Below, in pieces: positions 22,070 to 32,300 of a stretch of 64,000 nucleotides of DNA. The DNA lies in the NCBI GenBank assembly GCA_963969365.1, contig OZ017758.1, positions 1,612,001 to 1,676,000 of the forward strand. Direction: 5' to 3'. This DNA comes from Asterochloris sp. CNOR1 (Eukaryota > Chlorophyta > Trebouxiophyceae > Trebouxiales > Trebouxiaceae). Each line of letters opens with the position of its first letter. The stretch's first letter is position 1. The notes beneath the pieces were generated by a model. It made no database searches and was not told the DNA's origin. It saw only the letters and a program-made list of their open reading frames with translations. The translations under genes and the position numbers were made by a program.

Positions 22070-25000
22070 TTGCAGGAGCCAACAGGCATGAAGCTTCATG
22101 CATCACATGGGAATGTTGATTTCGAGAGTTACAGACTCAGCAGGACCTTGGCAGATGATCCTGGGCACATCCTAAGCCTGCCTGGCCATGTGGCAGCACT
22201 GCCTGGCACAGGCTTTGACTACCTGCACACCCGCGCTGCAGCCTTGCACAATCACCTCTGGTGCCAGGGCAGCAGCATGCTGTGCATTGTGCGGGCCCAA
22301 CTGCCAGAGAGGTTGCTGGTCCTGTCCTTTGACGGCCTTTGCTCCAGGGATGGCGGTGCATTCAGGCAACTTGCAGGTGAGACCATGCAGGACGCTCTCT
22401 GAACATTTTGCGCTGTCACCACAATGCAGTCAGATTCCCAGCTACTTTGGACCCTGCTATGCAGAACTTCCTGATGAGGACTCAGATGTCAGCATGCCTG
22501 CTCTTTGCAGCGCTGCACTGGATCCCTCTGCTGTGCTGGTTGAGAGCGGCAGGAGTCAGCAGCAGGTGCTGCTGGTCACAACCGGCAAGGGAGACCTCAG
22601 TGTGTTCAGGGATGGACAGCAGGCAGGTGCGCATATGCTCTCAGCTGCTTGGCTGGGCTGGCCCATCAGGCGACCTGCTGGGGATGCTGTGCTGTGGTGC
22701 GCATACAGGGCCCCGACCTGGCAAGCTCATACAGCCCGAAAGTGCTTTACTGCAGATGTGGTTGAGCTGCCAGCAGCTAGCTGTGTTGAATTGCTGTGCC
22801 TGCATGCAGGGCTGACTTTGTTTCCCCTGCGACCAGCACCCCCACTGGAAGGAGTGAGGCCCTTCATGTGCGCAGCAGCGTACTCACCCTCCCCTGGTGA
22901 GCCTCAAAGCAAGGCAAGCAATTTTGGTGTGAGGGGGCTGCCTCCTGTAAGCACAGGCTATCATTGGTGCCGCCTTCTGCTGTTTGTGGCGGCTGCATGC
23001 CCTCAATACAGGCTGATGTGTGTGCAGCTCAGACATTTATGTGTGAAGGCTGCATCCTGTAGCACAGGCGCTGTGAGCGCAACACAGGCCTGTTGCTGCA
23101 CTGAGCGGTGGAGCCTGCTGCTTGGCCCTAGAGCTGCTGCTGACTGGCGCTGTCCAGTAACGACATGCACACAGCAGGCGTCAGAGACGCAATGCCAGCA
23201 GGGAGGGCTGGAGGTGCCTGCCTGGCAGCCAGAAGCATGGGTCAGCTTCACAGAGACAGACGGGAAGGTCCTGCATGCCACTGCTGCCTGCCGACCTGTG
23301 GTGCAGCGTTGCCCCGTCCTGCCAAGGCTCCCAAGAAGGGCCGTATGAGTCAGCACTCTGTCATGCTTCGCAGCCACTTGCAGGACTAGTGAGAGCAGTA
23401 TGCTGGAGCATCAGGGACAAGAGCGAGGCCAGGGCAGCCTGCTGCGAGGTGCACCTTGTCAGCCTAGCTCTGCCAGACAGCAGCTCAGGCCCCTGCCAGG
23501 TCACAGGAGTGGAGGTGCTTCAGGTGGGGGCACAGCATGCACGGTGTGCATTGGCAGCACCGTTTTTGCCCAAACTACATCGGCCTACAGATGCGCACTA
23601 CATAGGCCCATGTACTGCAGACACTCTGGTGTCAATCAGTGTCTGTTGCCAACTGGATGACTGCAAGTGTGTCTCTGCCCCCTCACCTGAGGACGCTGCC
23701 CTGCAGACCAGCGCCCTGCCACCCTTTGCAACATTGGTGGAGCCTGCACATGATGCTGTGGTGCTGGCGCTGCAACCTGAGCAGGCTGTTGCAGATGTCA
23801 GCAGCCACTCAGCACTGGGTGAGGCAGCTCGCATGTACGCCTGCAGTGCGTTCTGGGGACAGCGCCAGCCCAGATGCCTCGTCACTGTGCTGGTAGCCTG
23901 CACTGCCTTGCACACCTTCACTGCCTGACCCTTGTGATCCCAACCCAAATGCCAGCATTTGCTTGGCACTTGGTGAGGCAGCCTGCATAGTCCTGTACAC
24001 CTTCACTGCCTGCCCTTAAGATTGCTAGTCCAGTTGCCAGTAGCCGCTCAGCTCTGGGTGGCGCAGCTTTCCTGTGCGTCAGCACTGCTTGGCTGCAGCC
24101 AGCAGTTGCTCAACCCGTTTTGCCCATGCACTGCCCACTCTGTCACCTGGCAGGAGATGTCTCTTCTTGCACTCCAACCAGAGACATCAGCCTGCCTGTG
24201 ACTGGTGAAGGGCATGGTGTGGCTGCAGGAGTCAAGCCAGGAACTGAAGAGGAGGAAGCCAGCCCGCACACTCTGGGGGAGGCTGCAGCCCGCCTGGCAC
24301 AGTACACATCTGAGCAGGAGGCAGGCGAGCTGCTATTCACCCATGCTTCTACCGCGCCTGCTGCGGCCACAGCTGGCGCTGGCCGCCACAGCTGAGCAGC
24401 ATGGCATGTGAAAACCCGTACTGCTCTGTGTAGCCAGTGCATGAGTGTCGGACACATCTGTCTGCTTCAGGCTCAGCTCAGAATGTGCACTGCAGACGGC
24501 TGCCGCCCATGAGGTGCTGGCTGCTCCCGGCTCAGACCAGGCTATGCACTGCAGAGGCCCTGCCCCAGACGCAGTACGTCGACATGTGGCATGAGACAGG
24601 GCCTGACAACGTGGGAGGCATGGGCTCTGAGCCTGGCGTCGCTGTGTACGGCTACGTCTGCCAGGCAACCAGACAGCCTCTAGGGAGCAACTCGGCTGCC
24701 CAGCCTGAGGCATGGTCGCCCGGCATGGCTGCGCCAAACAGTGCAGCGGCTCAGCCAGCCAGCGATGTGGTCGGGCCTGGAGAGAGTGAGCAGGCCCCTG
24801 CACAGCAGGTCAGGCAGGACCAACAGCCCAGGGCCCTGTCTGCTCCCACTGGTCAGGCCAGTGGGCCGGATCAGCAGCCCCAGTCTTTGGTTGGCGGTGC
24901 TGCCATGCCTCGGCAGACTGCTGTTGCGAGTAGGCAGCCTGGGTCCCTCCCTGGTCAGACCAAGGGCCTGTACGAGCAGTCTGGGGCCAGCACTCCGCCT

Positions 25001-25681
25001 GATCAGCTGGATCAACAGCCTGAGACCGGCACTCTGGCTCCTTTACCTCGGCAGACAAACGTTGTACGGTGTGAGCCACACCGCCTGGCAGCGCTGCAGG
25101 CCTGCGAGCCTCAACAGTGCCTCCTGGGTCTCACAGATGACGTGGACTGCGCTGTGGTGGCTGCTGCCTGGGATGCACAGTCCTGCCAGGCCAGCCTGGA
25201 GCACATCAGCACTGTTCCAGCGCTGGCTTATGTTGCAGCAGGTGGGGCACAGCCTGAGCAGCGAATGCTCTACACACTTTGTTTCTGCCGTGCATGTGGC
25301 AAAGCCTTGGTGAGAAGCTTGATACTGTGCATTGTGTTGCAGGCAAGGTCCAACGCAAGTTTGTGCTCCTTGGGCACCCTGGGAGCAGCATTGCAGCAGC
25401 TGTGGTAGAGTCTCACAAATTCATCTACCTATACAGACGCACAGTCCAGCGACAGCCTTATGGCGAGTCTCAGGTGTCATAATCCTGCTGGCGTGCAATT
25501 TAATGCCACGCTCCTGCCAGTGTCCAGCTTTTCACCTTTTGCCTGTTGGCTGCAGATCATTGATCTGGCACTGTCAGAGAAGTCTCCAGGAGTGCTGGGC
25601 GCTGTCCTCTTTCACGACAAGCAAGGAGATGTGCTTCTGGTATTGACACATACACAACTGCTGCAGTTTCCCCTGCATTAG
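22070..25681 (+). CDS. Unrecognised multi-exon gene
   Basis: I do not recognise the family. The first likely exon (about 22070-22377) reads MKLHASHGNVDFESYRLSRT and continues open to a GTGAGA donor. The next (about 22430-22625) includes FGPCYAELPDEDSDVS and VLLVTTGKGDLSVFRDGQQ. Segments near 22730-22910 (VVELPAASCVELLCLHAG) and 23650-23920 look coding. A Gln/Pro-rich stretch lies at about 24780-25070. The end is clearer: VQRKFVLLGHPGSSIAAAVV at about 25350-25420, then IIDLALSEKSPGVLGAVLFH and GDVLLVLTHTQLLQFPLH to the stop at 25679-25681. Alternating hydrophobic strands with GD turns (GKGDLSVF, GDVLLVL) resemble beta-propeller blades, but I see no WD dipeptides. Exon limits are approximate. 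It converges on the V-ATPase D gene with 66 bp between the stops. Confidence 0.55.
23797..24085 (+). repeat. Three related segments in the unrecognised gene
   Basis: Segments near 23797-23850, 23955-24005 and 24040-24085 share GCA-CTGGGTGAGGCAG-like cores followed by TGTACRCC-like ends. They follow the exon-edge copy pattern seen in the neighbouring genes, but I cannot say which is the true exon edge. Confidence 0.55.
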
Positions 25682-25702
25682 ACCATTATTTGAGGTGCAT
25701 CC

Positions 25703-25707
25703 TGTAA
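25703..25707 (+). terminator. UGUAA poly(A) signal of the unrecognised gene
   Basis: TGTAA lies 22 bp past the stop at 25681. TGTAA is the usual green-algal polyadenylation signal. It sits 5' of the opposite-strand signal at 25739-25743, so the two convergent transcripts probably overlap at their 3' ends. Confidence 0.5.
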
Positions 25708-25738
25708 AGCATGAGTGTCCAGAAGGGGCCTTTTGTCA

Positions 25739-25743
25739 TTACA
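25739..25743 (-). terminator. UGUAA poly(A) signal of the V-ATPase D gene
   Basis: On the minus strand TGTAA starts 4 bp after the TGA stop at 25748. It is very close to the stop, and the transcript cleaved after it would run towards the facing gene. Confidence 0.45.
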
Positions 25744-25747
25744 GCCC

Positions 25748-27939
25748 TCAGAAAAGGACGTCTTCATCATCCCCCCCTGCTTTGAGGAGATCACCCTGGG
25801 AGTGCCCATTGCCATTGCCATTTGAGGGGCTGCTGTCCTGCAGCCAGCGAGAGTAAAGCTGTCAGTGAACGGCATCAAGAGGGTGAATTGGGGAACCTGC
25901 ACGTGTACTGCTAAGGTGCACAGCCTGGAGTCGGTCCATGCAGGTGAGTGGCTGACGGCCGCAGCCTTCAAGCAGGCAGGTGCAGGCTGATGCTGGAGTG
26001 CACAGCATGCTTTCAGCACTTAAGCAGATAGTGACCAACTGTCCCCTTACCTCCAATGCTGCCTTGTCCCTCAAGGCCTGCTGCACCTTCTTCTTGGCCT
26101 GCACCTTTTTGAGCCTGAAGAACTCCTCGCGCTCCAGCTCATCCATCTCACCCTGCACAGTGAACAGGCAGGAGTCAGCACATGGCTGCATGCTGACCGC
26201 CACAGCAGCTGCTGTGGGGCAGATGTGGCCTGTCTGATGCGCTCACCACGCACACGGATGCTCTTCAGAGGGGGCAGGCTGCGTTTGTTGCAGCAGCAGC
26301 TGCAGCTTGCAGGGAGGCTGCTCACGACTCACCTGTCTTATGGACCGCTGCACAGCACAGCCCTGCTGATGGGGCTTCAGTTCCGCTCTTAAAGTGCTAC
26401 ATATTGGCAGGCAGGCACAGACCACCCAGGTGCGTACCTTGATGTACGCAATGGTGTTTTCAAGCCTGGGACGGACGACATTGTCGAGTGCATTGACACG
26501 CCTGTTGGTCTGCTTGATGGCAATGTCCAGCGTGAGAAAAGCAGTCTGCAGGGAGGCCAGCTCCACCAGCAGCTCCACAGATGTAATGAAGGCCTTGCGG
26601 CAGTTTGCAACGGGCTGGCCACCAGCACCCAGACCTGCAGACAGAACAGAAGCAGAAGTCACGGGGGCCTTGCGGCAGCTGGCAGCCTTCAGGGGAGGCC
26701 AGCTCCACCACCAGCTCCATAAATGTGACCTTGGGGCAATTTGGGGTGATGTGCTGGCCAGACCTGCAGACCTTCGAGGATTCTGCAGTGGGAAGTGCCT
26801 GAGCAGTGCTGAATGCGGTGCTGGCTCCCAGTCTGCACACGGATGGCCTCCGTGGACCAATAATCACAAGCCCAGTGTGAGCTGCGTTTCTTCAGCCAAG
26901 CAATATGTGCCGTCATTGAAGCCTTGGGGCAGCTGCTCAGGGCGTTGGCACGCGCCAACTGAAGTTTCAGAGGCAGTAGACAGGCTCAGGGTCCACCTGC
27001 TTCACCTGTCAAATTCATTTTGTTCTCGGTGCCCTTGCTCTCCTGCAGCTTCTCAAACTTGGGGATCTTTACACCTGCAGGCAGTTGGGGGTAGCACAAG
27101 ACCGCAGGACAGATCTATGTTTGCCATGACCGGCACCAGCTCTGATTGCGGTGCTGCCGTGAGACAGCTCAGGGGCACAGGGCATGGGCAGATCAGCCTC
27201 AGCTGCTGTCATCGCTGCCACTTTGGCGGCTGCATCAGCCCAGGGGAGTCATTTGGATTCGCGAACCATGTTCCCACCTGCTACGTTGTCCTGCTGAGCA
27301 TGAACCTTGACGGAGGCCTGCTCCACATTTTCGAGCACAGTGTGCTTGAAGTCGCCGGCCGCATAGTGAGCCTCTGTCAGCGCAAAGGCTGACTGCCTCA
27401 TGTTCTTGCCCATGTCCTTCTTTGTCTGCACAATCTTCTTCAGTATCTGCCTGCAGTAAGGGAGTGGACAAAGGTCCCTTATTCCTCAGAGGCTGGCCAT
27501 CTTTGAGCTTGATGCTCAGCTCAGCAGTGCAGGACAGAAGGCAGCCTCTGCAGTCCTGCAAGGTTGGGATGGACAGATCTCCGATTCCACCTAGCAAGCC
27601 AATTGAGGCTGTGCCCAGGGGAAGCAGCCTTGAAGGGGCATAGCATAAGCAGGAGTCTAGCAAGCAAGCCAGAAGCAGCTGCAAGGTATCTTGCAGAGCC
27701 CCACAATGCCTTTTGAAGCCTAGCCTGTGTTGGCGGCACTGGCCCTTGCAGTGCGCCACTCAACCACATTGAGCCTGTCGTTGCGTCTCTGTTACTGAGA
27801 CTTGCCTGAAGCGCATGGTGAGCGCGTCTGCCTTCTTCTTGAGCAGGGCATGCCCCTTAACCGCGCCCGTCAGGCGGCCCTTCATGACAGCCAGCACTGT
27901 GACTGTAGGGACCACATTGTACCTATTCTGCGTCGACAT
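25748..27939 (-). CDS. V-type H+-ATPase subunit D (central stalk)
   Basis: Subunit D is the rotor shaft of the V1 sector, turning inside the catalytic A3B3 head of the vacuolar and endomembrane proton pump. The start at 27939 gives MSTQNRYNVVPTVTVLAVMK followed by GRLTGAVKGHALLKKKADAL, the conserved N terminus. Later exons give ILKKIVQTKKDMGKNMRQSA (near 27440), FEKLQESKGTENKMNL (near 27050), ITSVELLVELASLQTAFLTL and IKQTNRRVNALDNVVRPRLE (26600-26440), and GEMDELEREEFFRLKKVQAK (near 26150). The last exon (25836-25748) encodes a Ser/Gly/Asn-rich linker and an acidic end, GGDDEDVLF and stop, comparable to the acidic ends of known subunit D proteins. Length is about 250 residues, normal for the family. 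The intron upstream of the exon at about 26635 contains two decayed copies of that exon. Confidence 0.95.
26536..26960 (-). repeat. V-ATPase D exon with two decayed upstream copies
   Basis: The exon at 26617-26536 contains GAGCTGCTGGTGGAGCTGGC. A copy at about 26757-26691 keeps a 17-base identical core and a readable SPKVTFMELVVELASP-like frame. A weaker third copy lies at about 26960-26898. All are in transcription order ahead of the real exon. Confidence 0.75.
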
Positions 27940-29372
27940 GGTGAGCCTCCCCTAGCAAATGCGCCTGCAAAGCAATCATTGCACTTAGTACACATTCTGC
28001 AGTCTGGGAAGCCTCTGCATTGCAATGAATTGCCTGATCAACAAGCTAACCTTTGAGTGACCCTAAAGGCCCTGACCCTGCCTCTATGAACGCAGCAGAT
28101 GCTCTGATGGCTCTATCAGTCGCAGGCTGCAACCATGCTTTGTGGCAGGGGTACCCAAGACAGTATTGGCCAGCAGGCCAAAGCCCTGAAGGCCTGTCTT
28201 GTTGGGTCTATTCGCAACCAAGTAGTGAAGCTATCCTTCGTGTCAGTGTTCGAAATGACCAGCAAGGATTTAGCCAAGATCAATGCTAGGCCAGTGGGAA
28301 TCTGGGGCGTTTCAGCTTCTCCTTCTTACAAGCTGTCAGGGGCGGCTGTTGCAGGGCTTGCCCAGCTAGCACCAGGCATTGCGAACGATGCAGCAGCCAC
28401 CAGCAATAAGGTCGGCACGCATGCGGTGAAATCATGTACAGCATCACAACAGTCATCACAACAGCCATTGATCAGGCATAGGTCTTCAGATCATGCTTGA
28501 TGAGTTGAATGGAACATTGGTGATCTGAGCAATGATGTCAAGCTGTGTGAGCATGTGCCCCATGGGTGGCTGCAGTGCATGCTGATATCTGGCTTGATCT
28601 GTTCTGAAAGAGCGCGCTTGCACACATTGGAAATGCTCATGATGCAACCTTCAGCTGAACAGGCCAAATGCCAGCTGCACCCCATGCTCTCAGCAGAGTA
28701 TCACATTTGTTACGCGTTTGATTCAGCAATACAGAAGCAGAAGCCTTTGCAGCAAACTTGATGATGTCAGCCAGGGAGGCGCTTAAGCTTACATGCAACC
28801 CAACTCACTCAATGCATGCTCTACCAAGTTTGTCTGCCCTGGCCAACAAGAGTTCAACGATGATCCGAACCCAGCCAATGCAGCTGTCGCCGCACCTGCA
28901 GCACAGCGTGCTCCCAGAGGAGTCATGTAATGCAATGAAGTGCTCTCCAGGGACGCTATTTTGTCAAGGCACTGCAATTTGAAGTGCACTGCCAACCATT
29001 ATGTCCCTGTGTGGCTCTGCCTATGACTGACAAGCTCGGGGGCATCTCTGGCTTGTTGGCGATTGCAGCTGCCATTCCCTTTGCAAACACATAGCTTCCA
29101 AAGCCAGGACAGCATGACCATACGCCTGCTGGTGTGCCCCATCCATGTTTTGTTTGAAGGTCATTTACTGGCAAAAGAACCTGTCGATGTGCATGTACTG
29201 CGATTGAACAGCCACACAGAGCTCACAGCAGGGTAGTGCTTCATGTTCAAAGCCAACAGCATGGGGTTGTTCAGTAAGAGCGCAGGCGATGGTCTGGGGG
29301 CAGCCCGCCAGCTCAGTGGCTGATGGGCACTGAGTCAAGATCCTTTCTTTCTACAGGCAGCAACGCCCTTGC
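27940..29372. other. 1.4-kb gap between V-ATPase D start and CUL3 stop
   Basis: Both flanking genes are on the minus strand, so this should hold the CUL3 3' UTR and the promoter of the V-ATPase D gene. It looks more AT-rich than its neighbours. Open frames up to 121 codons exist (for example 28135-28500 plus), but none has recognisable motifs, splice-linked partners or a coherent exon chain. I see no gene here that I can support. Confidence 0.6.
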
Positions 29373-32300
29373 TTAGGCCAGGTAACGATACAGCTTGCGG
29401 TCGCTGCTATCCCGCTCCAAAAATTCCCGCTCAATCAGCGATTCTATGCGCTTCTTGATGACTGTGGGGTTAGGGGCGAAGCGGGGCATTAGCTGGCGGG
29501 TGACTTCAGCCACAATGCTGTTATGGTCCAGCACCCGCCGCGACTTCATGATGCGCACTATTGCAGCCTCAATCTGAGGCTTGCGGTCCTCCTCCACCTG
29601 CACGGACACCCGATCACAAGTCAGATACTACTTTGGTCTCTGTAAACACTGCTGGCAGCAGAAGCCACTGATGACTTTGTGAATTTGTTTGGATTACATG
29701 CCATATTACTAGGCTTGCAAAGTGATCACCTTGGCCCCACAGCTAAATGTCATTTCTGGGTCCCCAGAGGCGCCCAACTGAGGCCCTGGAGGTGTCTATC
29801 TTATCACTCAAACATATGTGGCTGCACCTCCTTGGCGCACAACGTCAGCTTTTGGCTCACAGCCTCAGCCCAGCAGCCGAACCCTGCTCAAAGGAAAACT
29901 CCCAACACCTTCCAGCATCCCAGCCCACCTTTTGCCACGACATCAAGCTCTGTGGCCCCGTCAGCAGACAACGACCTGGCCGCAAACAACCATCCCACGG
30001 CAGCCTCAGCCCATGCTGTCAACCTGACGCACCTTATGTCGTGTCTCCAAGTTTTCTGGCTCTGACTCCCTGCTGGCAGACACAGTGCCAATCTTGATCT
30101 TGTACAGCTTGCTGCGGAAGTCCTCATTGATGCGGAAGACATCCGTGTCGTTGATGTCCTTGCCCATGGGCTCCTTTCTCAGCACATTCTTTCCCTGCAG
30201 CCACACACTGCTGTACTGCAACCTGAGCAGACACTCTCGCTCCCCTTCGGCAAGACATTCTGCGTCCCCTGCAGGCGCACTGCTGCCTCATCCAGGGCTG
30301 ATTGCAAGCTCTCTCAGGCAGAGAAGCCCAGCCTGCATGCCTGCACAATAGTGCTGGGCAGGCAGGCGCGCGCTTCGGCCTGTGCAAGTAGCTGCCCCAT
30401 GCCGATCGTGGACACAAGACCAGAGTTGCGGGCTACATGCCACCCTTGCACACAGGAGACGCGGGTGGCTGAGCCGCCTTGTATCAACTGGCGCTGGCCC
30501 CCACACAGTAGTGCAATGAGCTCTCTTTGAAGGCTGCGACCCTTGGCAGCCTGGATCAGCAGCGTGCACCGCTGCTGGCCCTTGCAACATGTGACCCAAT
30601 CCGCGCCACACGGTGATGGCTGCAACGGAGCACGCTTGAGGCGCCCAGTGCAAACTGGTGCATTCAGCCCTCCCCTCCTGTCCAGCTCAGATGCGGCATC
30701 TCACCCTTGCAGAAAGCCACAGGAAACATGAGCCCATTTCTGGCCAGGATCTCACCTTTACCAGCGCCAGTGACTGCATGGTCCGCTTGAAGTCAGCAGC
30801 AGGGATGCCTGTCGCCAACTGGAGGGTCTTGGCCGTGTGGGCCTGCCCCTCCTCGTTAAACAGCAGGAGCACCATCATGTGGTACGTGGACACACTGAGC
30901 TCATGTCGCCGCTCCCCGCCCTCCCCAAAGCAGGCCTTGAGGTCTGCAGGGTGAGCAGGACAGCAAGGTGTCAGGGCGCTAGCTGAGCAGATTTGCATTC
31001 AGACTGCAGAGCCAACCGTGCGGAGCGTGGGGCATACATGCAACGGCCACTGGCTAAGCAGCATCTGGGGTCCCCAGTGACAGACCTTACAATGCAACCA
31101 GCAGACATTACACGAAGTGGCCATGGTGTGCCGCAGATCTTCAGGCTTGTCATCTGTGAGGTTGGACTATTCCCTGAACAGCTAGATGCTGCGCGCTGCC
31201 AGCAGCCTGTGCATGCGCCCAGTGCTGCAGCCCACACCCACCTGCGCTGCCCATGTTGGACTGCCACGTGAGCTTGCGCCCGCTGTGGGTCCCCAGGTAG
31301 AACTGCTTGAAGCGGTCCAGCTCAGCCACACACTCCCGGGGGAAGTCAGGCATCTCAGCAGTCTGGGTGGGCCAAGACCCAGTCGTCAGCACCTGCAGCA
31401 CAGCGGCGAAGCTGACTTCTGTACTTGCAGGGGAAGCCAAGGACGCTCAGCTGCTTGGTGAACGATGGCCCAGTCATTCACACCTGCAGCACACAGCAGA
31501 ACATTCCACGAGGACCTGGCTGCTTGCGATGGCTTTGTGCATTCACAGGGGCGCAGCTGTGGTGCACTGATACTACTTTGGCGCAGGACACCTCTGAGTT
31601 GGGAGGCAAACAGGACGAGTCCAGATAGTGGCTGATAGACACAGCAAATCAATGCAGACAGCAACGGGGCGAAACTGGAGCGCACCTGTACAGAGAGCTC
31701 AAAGTCCGCCTGGCTGGATGAGCTGCCTGCGTGCTTCTTGTATTCCGCCATCAGATCCCTGCAGGCAGTGATGGTGATTGTCAGGCTGCAGCCATGGCCA
31801 GGTGAGGTCCCATGGCACGCAGCACAGCTGCACACATGCACCTGGGTGCCCACCTCACAGCAGCACACCAGGACACCTGGCCAAAGGTAAGCACATTGGG
31901 CCCAGCCGTGCACCTTGTCAATGCAGCAAAGACGCTGCCTTCCCAAAGCCTCTATGTGATGCCCAGCAGCAGGAGCACCTCATGTCTGCCCAGCCAATAC
32001 TTGAGCAAGAGACTCTCTGCGCGCCTTGACTCCTGACCTATGCTCAGAAGCCTCACTAAGGACCAAGAGGACTATCATACATGCCTAAGTCTGACCCAGG
32101 ACAGATTGGTCCCAGCCCACCTGCTGGTCTTCACATCATTAAACATGCTCTCCAGCTTGCTGGTGAACTGGTACCCGCACTCCGTCTTGAGTTTGACCAG
32201 CATTGCCCGCTCAGCATCGTCGGACACCACCTTGCCTGACAGCAGGCGCTTGGCCAGGTGCTGCTTGTAGTACTTCTCAAAAATGTCCTTCTCCTGGAGG

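Noticed and set aside
28053-29174. Several open frames in the gap between V-ATPase D and CUL3
   Set aside because: None has recognisable motifs or links by splice sites into a longer coding chain.
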